Positions 25,972-35,216 of a stretch of DNA of 35,522 bases are shown here, piece after piece. How positions within the stretch are numbered: the stretch's first letter is position 1; each line of letters begins with the position of its first letter. The notes below the pieces were generated by a model, which was given only the letters and a program-made list of their open reading frames with translations, did not search any database and was not told the DNA's origin. The stretch comes from Gammaproteobacteria bacterium. GTDB taxonomy: Bacteria > Pseudomonadota > Gammaproteobacteria > VBWC01. The DNA lies in the NCBI GenBank assembly GCA_006218035.1, contig VBWC01000004.1:1-35522 (forward strand). The letters run 5' to 3'. Made by a program: the position numbers and the translations under genes.

Positions 25972-26640
25972 CTACTCCACCGAGATGCGCAACGCGGCGG
26001 CGGTCGCCCATGGCGCCAGTATCAAGGCACCCAGCAGAAACGCCGCCAGCAGCGAATAATGCCCATCGACACCCATACCGCTCAGGCCTGCGTCGACGGC
26101 ACCCGCGCCGAAAATCAGCACCGGCACATACAGCGGCAGCACCAGCAACGACAACAACACGCCGCCGCCGCGCAGCCCCAGGGTCAACGCCGCGCCGACC
26201 GCACCGAGCAGTGACAGCACCGGCGTACCGAGCAGCAGCGTAATCACCAGTATCCGCAACGCCTCGCCGCTGAGTCCGTACTGCAATCCCAGCACCGGCG
26301 CGATCAGTACCAGCGGCAGCCCGGACAATAACCAGTGCGCCAGAACCTTCGCCAGCGCCAGCGCCGCCAGCGGCTGCGGCGTTAACAACAACTGCTCCAG
26401 TACGCCGTCGCTGTAATCGCCGGCAAACAGCCGTCCCAGCGACAACATCGCCGCCAGCAATGCGGCTACCCAGATCACGCCCGGCCCCAGCACCCGCAAC
26501 AATTCCGCGTCGGGCCCGACACCGAACGGAAACAGGCTGACCACGATGACAAAAAATATCAGCGTCGCCAGCACGTCGGCGCGGCGTCGCATCGCCAGCG
26601 TCAGGTCGCGTATCAGTACACTGCGCACCGCGGCAAACAT
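25972..26640 (-). CDS. ccmB: heme exporter permease CcmB
   Basis: A 222-residue polytopic membrane protein with about six helices. The N terminus (AAVRSVLIRDLTLAMRR) and the FAGDYSDGVLEQLLL segment are typical of CcmB. It forms the CcmAB ABC complex, which uses ATP to release holo-CcmE. It lies between ccmA (9 bases upstream) and ccmC (33 bases downstream). Confidence 0.95.
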   Translation of the reverse strand: MFAAVRSVLIRDLTLAMRRRADVLATLIFFVIVVSLFPFGVGPDAELLRVLGPGVIWVAALLAAMLSLGRLFAGDYSDGVLEQLLLTPQPLAALALAKVLAHWLLSGLPLVLIAPVLGLQYGLSGEALRILVITLLLGTPVLSLLGAVGAALTLGLRGGGVLLSLLVLPLYVPVLIFGAGAVDAGLSGMGVDGHYSLLAAFLLGALILAPWATAAALRISVE

Positions 26641-26649
26641 CGGCGTCGT

Positions 26650-27267
26650 TCAGGCTCCCAGGTGGATCCGCTTGACGCGGCCCGCGTCGATCGCGAATTC
26701 CTGGTGCGTCGTCAGTATCACCATGCCGCCGCTGTCCAGATGCCCCGCCAGTATCGCCTGCAACGTCTTAACCGCGACTGAATCCAGCGCGGTAAACGGT
26801 TCGTCGAGTATCCATAGTTTCGCGCCATTCAACAGCAACCGGGCCAGTGCGACACGCCTTTTCTGCCCCTGCGACAGCAGCTTGACCGGCAGGTCATCGT
26901 AGCCGTCCAGCCCCATGCGACGCAGCGCCTGCTGCGTCTGTTGCGGCGTGATCCGGCTGCCGGCGAGTGTCGCGTTGATCGCCAGGTTTTCCTGGCCGCT
27001 TAACTCGTCCTTCAGCCCGTTCAGATGACCGAGATACAGCAGCTGCGCCAGATAGTCCTCGGCGAGGGCGCGCACCGGACTGCCGCACCAGCGGATTTCT
27101 CCCGCGGCGGGTTCCATCAGCCGGCAGACGGTTCTTAACAGGCTGGTCTTGCCGCTGCCGTTCGGACCGTGGACATGCAGCAACTCGCCCGGCTGCAACG
27201 AAAAATTCATCGCCGTGAACAGCCGCCGGTCACCGCGCACGCATTCGAGATCGGTAACCTCCAGCAT
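26650..27267 (-). CDS. ccmA: ABC transporter ATPase CcmA
   Basis: A 205-residue ATPase. Walker A is GPNGSGKTS (34-42), the signature is LSQGQKRR, and Walker B is LWILDEP, followed by the switch His in TTHQEF. It is the first gene of the complete ccmABCDEFGHI set, all on the minus strand with overlaps or short gaps, and probably drives the downstream tlpA, cytochrome and propeller genes as well. Confidence 0.96.
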   Translation of the reverse strand: MLEVTDLECVRGDRRLFTAMNFSLQPGELLHVHGPNGSGKTSLLRTVCRLMEPAAGEIRWCGSPVRALAEDYLAQLLYLGHLNGLKDELSGQENLAINATLAGSRITPQQTQQALRRMGLDGYDDLPVKLLSQGQKRRVALARLLLNGAKLWILDEPFTALDSVAVKTLQAILAGHLDSGGMVILTTHQEFAIDAGRVKRIHLGA

Positions 27268-27302
27268 CCTCGCCCGGCACCTTGCCCGCTACAAAGACGC
27301 GG

Positions 27303-27308
27303 ATTATA
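27303..27308 (-). promoter_or_regulatory. -10 element of the probable ccm operon promoter
   Basis: A perfect TATAAT on the minus strand, 35-40 bases upstream of ccmA, is preceded by ATG. No good -35 is found at 16-18 bp, which would fit an activator-dependent promoter. The gap 27268-27416 holds nothing else that is recognisable. Confidence 0.5.
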
Positions 27309-27416
27309 CATGATCCGCCGCCGCGATAACGCTTGATTTTCATTGGCTTGGCATAACGCACGGCGCGCGCGCCGGCGCTGTATTGAAAATAATCCAACTA
27401 CCTGAAAATTCAGGAA

Positions 27417-28214
27417 CTAGCGGCCGCGGGCCAGGCGAAAGCCGACGTTGATATCGTGCAGACCCGCTTCCAGGCTGCCCCGCGCTGCCGAGCGCAGGTA
27501 CGCCGGCGCACTGTCCCAGCCACCGCCGCGCACCACCCGGAGGTTGCAATCTCCGCCGGGAAATACTGCGGCGTCCGCGGGCGCGCCGTCATAATTGTCG
27601 TGCCAGCAGTCCTGCACCCATTCCCATACATTGCCGGACATATCAAACAGGCCCCAGGGATTCGCCTGTTTCCCGCCGACGGCGTGGCTGCCAGTCCCTG
27701 GCGCGCCGCCAAACCACGCATAGCGGACCAGCGCCGCCGCGTCGTCGCCAAAATACCAGGCGGTGTTCGAGCCGGCGCGCGCCGCGTATTCCCACTCCGC
27801 CTCGGTCGGCAGACGGTAGCGCGCGGTCCCCTCGCTACGGTTCAATGCCTGAATAAACTCCTCCACCTCGAGCCAGGTGGCTTGCTCGACCGGACGACGC
27901 GGATCCTTGAATTTACTACGATTTCTTCCCAACACCGCCTGCCACTGCGCCTGGGTGACTTCGTAGCGGCCGATCTCGAACGGCGCGACACGAACCGTGC
28001 GCGCGGTAACATCATCGTTCCCCGCCCCCATGACGAACTCGCCTTCCGGCAGTGCCACCATCTCGATGCCGACCGTGTTCGCGCGGATCTCGGGGCCAGC
28101 CGCTCGATCCTGCGTGTCGGTACCGGTGCGAGCAGCGAGCAGCGCGAGCGTCAACGCCACCGCGATCACGATGATCACCGGCACCGATACCATGGTCCAG
28201 CTCGTTCGGGACAT
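27417..28214 (-). CDS. membrane-anchored FGE/SUMF1-fold protein, probably not a formylglycine generator
   Basis: A 265-residue protein with one N-terminal transmembrane segment (about 8-28) and a SUMF1/FGE-sulfatase domain from about 48 to the end (MVALPEGEFVMGAG, YEVTQAQWQAVLG, RLPTEAEWEYAARAG, WGLFDMSGNVWEWVQD, RVVRGGGWDS, NVGFRLAR). In true formylglycine-generating enzymes the region after RGG carries two catalytic cysteines; here it reads GGGWDSAPAYLRSAARG without any. The fold is therefore likely used for binding or another reaction. It faces the periplasm, lies upstream of ccmA on the same strand, and is divergent from the MoxR gene. Confidence 0.88.
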   Translation of the reverse strand: MSRTSWTMVSVPVIIVIAVALTLALLAARTGTDTQDRAAGPEIRANTVGIEMVALPEGEFVMGAGNDDVTARTVRVAPFEIGRYEVTQAQWQAVLGRNRSKFKDPRRPVEQATWLEVEEFIQALNRSEGTARYRLPTEAEWEYAARAGSNTAWYFGDDAAALVRYAWFGGAPGTGSHAVGGKQANPWGLFDMSGNVWEWVQDCWHDNYDGAPADAAVFPGGDCNLRVVRGGGWDSAPAYLRSAARGSLEAGLHDINVGFRLARGR

Positions 28215-28376
28215 ACATGCTACTCCGCTGCTCGGTCAGTCGATTATGGTGCGCGCATGTTACCATTATCCGCTGCTTCGGTTGGACAGCGGCAATCCCG
28301 CCCGGACCATGGTCCGGCAACTGTCACCGCGCACTGACACAATTATCGCACTCACGTAAAACCGGCGCGTATCCGT

Positions 28377-29348
28377 ATGGACCAGGCGGTCATGACAAAT
28401 CAATTCGACGCGCTCCGCAGGCATCTCGAACACGCCATCGTCGGCCAGCACGCGCTAGTCGAACGGCTGCTGATCAGTCTGCTGGCCGATGGCCATCTGC
28501 TGGTCGAGGGCCTGCCGGGACTCGCCAAGACCACGGCGGTGCGCGCACTGGCAAGCGGCCTGGCGATGCGCTTCCAGCGCATCCAGTTCACACCCGATAT
28601 GATCCCCGGCGATATCACCGGCACCGACATCTTCGTGCCGCGCGACGGCCATTTCGAATTCGTCGAGGGACCGGTGTTCAGCGACGTCATCCTCGCCGAT
28701 GAGATCAACCGCGCGCCGCCGAAGGTGCAATCGGCCCTGCTTGAGGCGATGCAGGAACGGCAGGTCACCGTTGGCACAACGACACGCGCGCTGCCGCCGG
28801 TGTTTCTGGTGATGGCGACGCAGAACCCGATCGATCACGAAGGCACCTATCCGTTGCCGGAGGCGCAGCTCGACCGGTTTCTGCTGAAGGTCCAGCTCGG
28901 CTATCCGACCCAGGACGAGGAGCTCGAGATCCTGCGCCGCGTCAGCCGGCAGCTGGCCAGCGACACCGCGGCGGCTGTTCTACCGGTACTGGGCAGCGAC
29001 GACGTGCTGGCGGCGCGCCACGCGGTCAACGGCATTTACCTCGACGCGATGCTGGAGCGTTATATCGTCGCGCTGGTGGCGGCGACGCGCGATCCGTCGC
29101 CGTGGGACGCCGAACTCGGCCAATGGCTGGAACGCGGTGCATCGCCGCGCGCGACGCTCGCACTCGCGCGGGCCGGCAAGGCGCGCGCCTGGCTGCACGG
29201 CCGCGACTTTGTCGAGCCGGGCGATCTGCTCGAACTCGCGCATGACGTGCTGAACCACCGTATCGCGCCAAGCTTCACCGCACGCGCCGAGGGTATTAAT
29301 GCAGCGCGTATCATCGAACGCCTGCTGGATATCGTGCCGGTCCCTTGA
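28377..29348 (+). CDS. MoxR family AAA+ ATPase
   Basis: A 323-residue cytosolic AAA+ protein. Walker A is GLPGLAKTT, Walker B is VILADEINRAPPK, sensor 1 is MATQNPIDHEGTYPLPEAQLDRF. MoxR proteins act as chaperones that mature or insert cofactors into partners with VWA domains, which are encoded downstream. The ATG at 28377 gives the longer N terminus; the ATG at 28392 is equally possible. Its stop overlaps the start of the DUF58 gene. Confidence 0.94.
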   Translation: MDQAVMTNQFDALRRHLEHAIVGQHALVERLLISLLADGHLLVEGLPGLAKTTAVRALASGLAMRFQRIQFTPDMIPGDITGTDIFVPRDGHFEFVEGPVFSDVILADEINRAPPKVQSALLEAMQERQVTVGTTTRALPPVFLVMATQNPIDHEGTYPLPEAQLDRFLLKVQLGYPTQDEELEILRRVSRQLASDTAAAVLPVLGSDDVLAARHAVNGIYLDAMLERYIVALVAATRDPSPWDAELGQWLERGASPRATLALARAGKARAWLHGRDFVEPGDLLELAHDVLNHRIAPSFTARAEGINAARIIERLLDIVPVP

Positions 29349-30262
29349 ACGCCGTGAACCCGCAACCGTTGCTGACGGCTGCCGATCTTCAGCAACTCCA
29401 GTTTCTGTCACGGCGCCTGTCGCACCGCCAGCGCCGCGCTGCGGTGTCGCCGTGGAGCGGGCCGCATCTGTCGGCAGCGCGCGGTCACGGGCTGGAATTC
29501 GCCGATCTGCGGCCGTATCAGGCCGGCGACGATATCCGTCACATGGACTGGCGCGCGACCGCGCGCACCGGCAAACCGACCACCAAGGTATTTCTCGAAG
29601 ACCGCCAGCGCACGCTGCATCTGGTCGTCGACCGCCAGCCCGGCATGTGGTTCGGCACTCGCGGTGACCTGAAGGCCACCGTCGCGGCGCGCCTCGCCGC
29701 GCTGCATGCGTTCGCCGCGCTGGATGCCGGCGACACGGTGTCCGCCACCATTATCGACCGGATCGTCGAACACCACTATCCGCCGACCCGCACACTGCAA
29801 GGCGTGCTGACTCTACTGCGCGCTGCCTGCGCTCCAGCGGACTCGCCGGCCGCCCCAACACCGTCCGGGCACCGGCCACTCCAGCTGCTGCGGCATCTGA
29901 CGCGCGCCGTCGCGCGGCGATCGACGGTTGTCATCGTCAGCGATTTCACGTGGTTCGATGCGACGCTGGTCGGTCTGCTCGCACAACTCGCACGCGACCA
30001 CCGCGTCACCGCGCTGCGCGTTGTCGATCCGGCCGAACAGCATCTCGCCGATGTCGGCCTGATACGGCTCGTCTCGCCGGTGTCGGGAATCACAACAGTG
30101 ATCGATACCGGCGACAGTGACCTGCGCGGCGAATACGCACGCGCGATGCAACAGCGCAGCAATGACTTGCAACAATGGTTCGCGCGCGCCGGCGTTGAAC
30201 TAACGGTGATTGCGACGGACCGGGACTTGCTCGATACACTGACCGCCGTGGCGAAGACATAG
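29345..30262 (+). CDS. DUF58 domain protein
   Basis: A 305-residue protein with the DUF58 signature (GLEFADLRPYQAGDDIRHMDWRATARTGKP) at about 50-80 and a VWA-like fold in the rest. It is always found next to MoxR in this type of operon and is probably its partner; the exact role is unknown. The start is TTG at 29345 overlapping the moxR stop (TTGA) or GTG at 29354. Confidence 0.9.
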   Translation: MNAVNPQPLLTAADLQQLQFLSRRLSHRQRRAAVSPWSGPHLSAARGHGLEFADLRPYQAGDDIRHMDWRATARTGKPTTKVFLEDRQRTLHLVVDRQPGMWFGTRGDLKATVAARLAALHAFAALDAGDTVSATIIDRIVEHHYPPTRTLQGVLTLLRAACAPADSPAAPTPSGHRPLQLLRHLTRAVARRSTVVIVSDFTWFDATLVGLLAQLARDHRVTALRVVDPAEQHLADVGLIRLVSPVSGITTVIDTGDSDLRGEYARAMQQRSNDLQQWFARAGVELTVIATDRDLLDTLTAVAKT

Positions 30263-30264
30263 CG

Positions 30265-30741
30265 ATGGCAGCGACGAACCCATCGACCGACTGGCTGCAG
30301 GGCCTTGCCGATATCGAGTGGCCGGCCGCCCCCGACTGGTCAATGTTTTATCTGATGGCCGTTGCTGCCCTCGTCGTGCTCGGCGCCATGGCGGCCTACA
30401 TCGTCTGGCGCTGGCGCCGGCCGGCGCGACGCGTGCGCCGTCACGTCCTGGCACTCGCCAAACTGGCGGCACTGCAAACAAACTGGCAACGCGGCGCCAT
30501 CGATGATCGTGCCGCCGCCTACCAGCTGGCGACGATACTGCGGCTGGGTCTGGGACTGGAGCAACTCGCCGCTGATTGCCCGGCGCTGCCACACGTGACA
30601 CCGACAGCGTGGCGGACGACGATCGCGATGCTGCACCGCTATCGCTATTCACTGCAGGCGCCCGACAAGCTGCCGGCGGCGGCGTTCGATAGCATTCGCG
30701 GCTGGCTGCAGCGCGCCACGAACAACGGGACGGCGGCATGA
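30265..30741 (+). CDS. DUF4381 single-pass membrane protein
   Basis: A 158-residue protein with one transmembrane helix at about 28-48 (LMAVAALVVLGAMAAYIVWR), a basic stretch, and a helical cytosolic part. Position between DUF58 and BatA and the overall pattern fit DUF4381 of bat operons. It starts 2 bases after the DUF58 stop and overlaps batA by 4 bases (ATGA). Function unknown. Confidence 0.87.
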   Translation: MAATNPSTDWLQGLADIEWPAAPDWSMFYLMAVAALVVLGAMAAYIVWRWRRPARRVRRHVLALAKLAALQTNWQRGAIDDRAAAYQLATILRLGLGLEQLAADCPALPHVTPTAWRTTIAMLHRYRYSLQAPDKLPAAAFDSIRGWLQRATNNGTAA

Positions 30742-31757
30742 TGCTGACGTTCGCTACACCGTTATGGCTCGCGGCGTTGCCGTTGCCGGCGCTGATCTGG
30801 GCGGCGTTGCGCCAGGCACGATCGTCGGCCCCGATATCACCCGGCGCGGCGGCACTGTTACACAGCCAGGCCGACCTGCTCGCGCGTCTCGCGGCACGCC
30901 AGCAGCATGCTGTCTCCCGCATGCCATGGCTGTGGCTGGCGGGCTGCATGCTGCTGATCGGCGCTCTGGCGCGCCCGCAGTGGACGACGCCGAATACCGC
31001 CAGCGACTACTACGGCCGGGACTTCATGCTTGCGCTCGATGTCTCCGGTTCGATGCGCGCGCTGGATTTTTCCATCGACGGCCAGCCAACCGACCGGCTG
31101 ACGATGGTCAAGCGCATCGTCGACGGCTTTCTCGATGAGCGCCGCGGCGATCGCGTCGGCATCATCGTGTTCGCCGACGATGCCTACAGCCTGGCGCCGG
31201 TCACCACCGACAAGGCCCTGTTGAAACAGATCCTCGACGAGGTCGACAACGGCACCATCGGCGAGAAGACCGCGCTTGGCAACGCGCTGGCGCTGGCCGT
31301 CAAACGCCTGCGCGACCGCCGCGAGGAGGCGCGCGTGTTGATCCTGTTGACCGACGGCACCAACACGTCGGGCGAGATCACGCCGGAGGCCGCGATCGCG
31401 ATGGCGCGGTACTACCACGTGCGTGTCTACACGGTCGGCATCGGCTCACAGGAACGCACGGCATTTCCTCGCGGCAAGATGCAAACAGCCGAATTCGCCG
31501 AGCTGCCGGTCGATGACGCATTGCTGCAACACATCGCCGACGCGACTGGCGGCCGGTTTTACGCCGCGCGCAACAGCGCGGACATGCAGCGCATCCTGCG
31601 CGATATCGACAAGCTGGCGGACGTGCCGGTAACCGACGAACGCGCCTGGCTGCGGCGCGATATCTACGCGCTGCCGCTCACCGCCGGCCTGCTGTTGCTG
31701 CTCGGCGCGCAGTGGCGCGCGACGCGGCAGATACTGCCCGCGTCGCCGGTGATCTAG
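30738..31757 (+). CDS. batA: VWA domain membrane protein BatA
   Basis: A 339-residue protein. Membrane helices lie near 5-22, 62-80 and about 308-327. The periplasmic VWA domain (about 93-285) has a complete MIDAS motif, DVSGS with D101, and the later LLTDGTNTSGE. Bat proteins are linked to aerotolerance and envelope stress in Bacteroides and Leptospira; MoxR is thought to act on the VWA proteins. Two adjacent ATGs (30738, 30741) are possible starts. Confidence 0.9.
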   Translation: MMLTFATPLWLAALPLPALIWAALRQARSSAPISPGAAALLHSQADLLARLAARQQHAVSRMPWLWLAGCMLLIGALARPQWTTPNTASDYYGRDFMLALDVSGSMRALDFSIDGQPTDRLTMVKRIVDGFLDERRGDRVGIIVFADDAYSLAPVTTDKALLKQILDEVDNGTIGEKTALGNALALAVKRLRDRREEARVLILLTDGTNTSGEITPEAAIAMARYYHVRVYTVGIGSQERTAFPRGKMQTAEFAELPVDDALLQHIADATGGRFYAARNSADMQRILRDIDKLADVPVTDERAWLRRDIYALPLTAGLLLLLGAQWRATRQILPASPVI

Positions 31758-31761
31758 CGCG

Positions 31762-33504
31762 ATGATCGAGCTACTGACCCAGCTGAAACTGCGCGAGCCC
31801 TTGTGGCTGCTGCTGGTGTTCGTGCCGTGGTTGCGCTACGCGTGGCGGCCGAACATATGGCGCACCGCCGCGCGTCTCGAGCGTTTTGCCGACGCGCATC
31901 TGCTGCGGCGGCTGCTGCGCGGCGACCCCGCCGCCGCGCCGCGTGTGCGCCGGATGTTTCTGCTCGCGTGGCTGCTGGCGGCCGTCGCGGCCAGCGGCCC
32001 GTATCTGGCGCGCACGCAGGCGGCGACAACCGAGCAGCGCGGCATGGATATTCTCGCGATTGTCGACATCTCGCCGTCGATGCGCGTCACCGATATCGCA
32101 CCGAACCGGCTCGCGCGCGCCCGCCTGGAACTGACCGATTTCGCGGCACGCCTGCAAGGTGACCGGATCGGCCTGATTGCCTTTTCGTCCAACGCCTACA
32201 CGCTGTTGCCGCTGACGCTGGATCAGCGTGTCTTCCGTGAATACCTCGGCTATCTCGACAGCGACCTGGTGTTTCGTCACGGTTCGAATCTGGCGCGAGC
32301 ACTGGAACAGGCCGAGTCCTATCTGCAGCGTGACGCGCAACCGGCACGCGCGGTGCTGCTGTTGACCGACGGCGAGTCACACTATCCGGGCGCCGTCGAC
32401 GTCGCGCGGCGCCTCGGCAAGGCCGGCATTCCGGTACTGGTGATGGGCATAGCCACTGACGCCGGCGGCCCGGTACCGGCGGCCGGCGGCGGCTACATCA
32501 GCGCCGACGGCGAGGTGGTTACGTCACGGATACAGCGCACGGTATTGCAGGATATCGCCGCGGCCAGCGGCGGTATCTACACCGATGTGCGCGATGACGA
32601 CAGCGACTGGCAACGCTTCTTTACCCGGCTGGACGCGGTCGGCCGCGACAACCGCTATCAGTTCGCGTCCGCCGGGCGCGGATATCCGCTGTTCCCGTGG
32701 CTGCTGACCGGCGCGCTATTGCTGTTTATCAGCGCCGGCGTGCGGCGGGCCGAAGGGCTGGCGCTGCTGTTGCTGTGGCCGCTGTCGGCCGTGCCACCGG
32801 ACGCGCAGGCGTGGATCTGGCAGGAACAACAGGCATGGGACGCATTGAATAGCGGGAACTGCGCAGCAGCACAGACCGGTTATCAACGACTCGATTCGTA
32901 TGACGGCTGGTTCGGCGCCGGTGTGGCGGCCTATCGCTGCGCGCAATGGCACGATGCCGCGGACGCGTTTGGCCAGGCCGGCAAGCTCGCGTCTAGCGAC
33001 GACGAACGCGCCCGCGCCGCCTATAACCGTGGCAACAGTCATGCGCGTCTGAATAACATCGACGACGCGGGGCGCGCCTTCGAAGAGGCGCTGAGCTTTC
33101 GGCCGATCTACCAGCAGGCGGCGCGCAACCTGACGTTGCTGCGCCGGCAACACGAGGCGATCAAGCTCGGCGGCGCGACGCCAGGGCCAGCCGCGGCGCT
33201 CGGCGACCGGCGCCAGTCTGACAGCAACGAACCGGTGACGCCCACGATAGCTCACGACGCGAGCGCAGCGCGACAGACACCTGACGCCGACCCCGGCAGT
33301 CGCCGTGCAGACCAGCAGCGGACGGTTGCGCTGCCCGAACTGCTGGACGCGTGGCAACTGACCACGGACGGTGACGTCACGGAATTCGGCAGCGCGTTGC
33401 AACAACTCGAACGGATCGAGGAAAAGAAACCGGAGTTTCTGCGGCGACGCATGATCACCCGGGAAACCCGCTACGGCAAGATACTGGAGGATAAACCGTG
33501 GTGA
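31762..33504 (+). CDS. BatB-type VWA protein fused to a BatC-type TPR region
   Basis: A 580-residue membrane protein. Helices lie near 7-25 and 67-85, the VWA domain at about 95-285 has MIDAS DISPS (D102) and LLTDGESH, two helices follow at about 310-340, then a periplasmic TPR region (about 360-470; YNRGNSHARLNNIDDAGRAFEEALSFRP) and an unstructured charged tail. In other bacteria BatB and BatC are separate; the fusion is common in gammaproteobacteria. It starts 4 bases after batA and overlaps batD by 7 bases. Confidence 0.9.
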   Translation: MIELLTQLKLREPLWLLLVFVPWLRYAWRPNIWRTAARLERFADAHLLRRLLRGDPAAAPRVRRMFLLAWLLAAVAASGPYLARTQAATTEQRGMDILAIVDISPSMRVTDIAPNRLARARLELTDFAARLQGDRIGLIAFSSNAYTLLPLTLDQRVFREYLGYLDSDLVFRHGSNLARALEQAESYLQRDAQPARAVLLLTDGESHYPGAVDVARRLGKAGIPVLVMGIATDAGGPVPAAGGGYISADGEVVTSRIQRTVLQDIAAASGGIYTDVRDDDSDWQRFFTRLDAVGRDNRYQFASAGRGYPLFPWLLTGALLLFISAGVRRAEGLALLLLWPLSAVPPDAQAWIWQEQQAWDALNSGNCAAAQTGYQRLDSYDGWFGAGVAAYRCAQWHDAADAFGQAGKLASSDDERARAAYNRGNSHARLNNIDDAGRAFEEALSFRPIYQQAARNLTLLRRQHEAIKLGGATPGPAAALGDRRQSDSNEPVTPTIAHDASAARQTPDADPGSRRADQQRTVALPELLDAWQLTTDGDVTEFGSALQQLERIEEKKPEFLRRRMITRETRYGKILEDKPW

Positions 33505-35123
33505 CGGCGTTACGTGTTCTTTGGCTGGTCACCGGCTTGTGGGCCGTGGCCGCACCGGCCGCGCAGTTCACCGCAACGGTCGACCGCAGCGAGCTGTACC
33601 AGGACGAATATCTGGTGTTGACGCTGGCGCTGGTCAACAGCGATACGCGGCTGCGCGCCGAGGGTATCAAACCGAACATCGATCTGACCTTGCTGACCGA
33701 TCAGTTCGATCTCGGCACGCCGACATCGGATTACCGCTTCAACATCAACCGCGAGCGCGGCCGGTCGACATCGGAAGTCGTCGTCCAGTTGTTTCCGCAA
33801 CGTGCCGGCATGTTGCAGATCCCGCCGTTTACGATCGATGGAGTGAGCTCGGCGCCGCTGCCGATCCGCGTGCTGCGACCGGCGGCGGAGAGGACACCCG
33901 AGGTGTTTGTCCGGTCAGCCGTTGCCAGCACCAGCGTCTGGCAACGCGAGCAACTGGTGGTTTATTCGGATCTGTACCACCGCGTCGAACTCACCAGCGC
34001 AAAGACAGGCGGCCAGCTGGAGACCGAGCCGGTCGACCCCGACATACGGCTGCTGCCGAAAAGCGAGCGCAGCGAAGTGATCGATGGCGTCGAGTATCGC
34101 GTCGCGCGCAACGCATGGGTGATGTTTCCGCCGCACGGCGGCGGGCTCGCCGTGCATCTGCCGGATGTCTGGATCGAGACGGCGCAGGGCCGCAAGCAGC
34201 GGTTCCCGGTCCAGACGGAAAACGTCACCGTGAAGCCGTTACCGGCCGACGTACCGGCGGGCGTGGTGGTCGGTAAACCGGACATCGCGATTACCGCACA
34301 AAGCAGCGTTTATGCGACCGGCCGCATGGCGTCATGGGACATCGCGGTACGTGCACCGGTGCTGGATATCGCGATACCGGCGGAATTGCCGCTGATCGAT
34401 TTTCCGGTGGCGCTGAAGGCCTACGCCAGCAATGCGAAACGCACCAACGATATCCGCAGCGACGGCATCACGGGCATCGCGAGCTACACGCTGGCGCTGA
34501 TACCGGCACAACCCGGCCGGCTCAGCCTGCCGCCGATCCGGTTTCCGTATTTTGACCCGGCACGCGGCGTGATCGATATCGCCAGCGCCGACGGCCCGGA
34601 AATTGAGGTCGCGCGCGGCGAGCTGCCGCCGTCAATCGATGGCGTTCCTGCCTCGGCAGGCAGCGACACTGGCGGACCGTCGCTCACCGGTATGTCGCAT
34701 CTCGTCTGGCAAGGCGTCGCACTGATCTTTGCCGCGTTGTGGCTGGTAACGCTGTGGCGATGGAAACAGCGGCGCACTATCGCGTCCGCAGGGAAAACAG
34801 GCGCAGCGGCAACAGCGGTGACGATGTCGCCGCGGTTTGCCGGCCGCCCGTTGATCCAGGCGATGCTCGATGCACTGCAGGCGGAGACACTTGAACAAGG
34901 TCTGGCCGGGTGGGAACAGCACTACGGCATAGACGAACAATTGCGGACGACCGTGCGCCGCCTGCAGGAACATTACTATGGCAAAACCCGGCCGGGCGAG
35001 ACAGCGGCGCTACGTGCCGCCGTCGATACGGCGGTAACGCGCATCCGCAACACCCGCACGGTGGCCACGGATGGCCGGGATGACTGGTCGCCGGCGTCGT
35101 TCACGGCACGCGTGAAGTCCTGA
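33498..35123 (+). CDS. batD: BatD family protein
   Basis: A 541-residue protein with a signal peptide (about 1-22, ending AAPAA), a large beta-rich periplasmic part, one transmembrane helix at about 402-421 and a helical cytosolic tail of about 115 residues. This is the BatD layout. The start GTG at 33498 has a strong GGAGG 7 bases upstream (33486-33490) inside the end of the previous gene; a second GTG follows directly. It is the last gene of the bat operon and is followed by a terminator-like hairpin at 35184-35208. Confidence 0.9.
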   Translation: MVTALRVLWLVTGLWAVAAPAAQFTATVDRSELYQDEYLVLTLALVNSDTRLRAEGIKPNIDLTLLTDQFDLGTPTSDYRFNINRERGRSTSEVVVQLFPQRAGMLQIPPFTIDGVSSAPLPIRVLRPAAERTPEVFVRSAVASTSVWQREQLVVYSDLYHRVELTSAKTGGQLETEPVDPDIRLLPKSERSEVIDGVEYRVARNAWVMFPPHGGGLAVHLPDVWIETAQGRKQRFPVQTENVTVKPLPADVPAGVVVGKPDIAITAQSSVYATGRMASWDIAVRAPVLDIAIPAELPLIDFPVALKAYASNAKRTNDIRSDGITGIASYTLALIPAQPGRLSLPPIRFPYFDPARGVIDIASADGPEIEVARGELPPSIDGVPASAGSDTGGPSLTGMSHLVWQGVALIFAALWLVTLWRWKQRRTIASAGKTGAAATAVTMSPRFAGRPLIQAMLDALQAETLEQGLAGWEQHYGIDEQLRTTVRRLQEHYYGKTRPGETAALRAAVDTAVTRIRNTRTVATDGRDDWSPASFTARVKS

Positions 35124-35183
35124 CGCCGGCCGCCGCATCAATCAGGGTGTTGCCGGCGCGGCAACGTCACCACCCGATGGCCC

Positions 35184-35208
35184 GCCGCGGTGGTATTTCC
35201 GCCGCGGC
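35184..35208 (+). terminator. probable terminator of the bat operon
   Basis: A 10-bp stem with one G-U pair (GCCGCGGTGG / CCGCCGCGGC) and a 5-base loop is followed by CTTTGCCTTTATT, a broken T-rich run. It lies 60 bases after the batD stop, so it would end the moxR-batD transcript. Confidence 0.65.
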
Positions 35209-35216
35209 CTTTGCCT

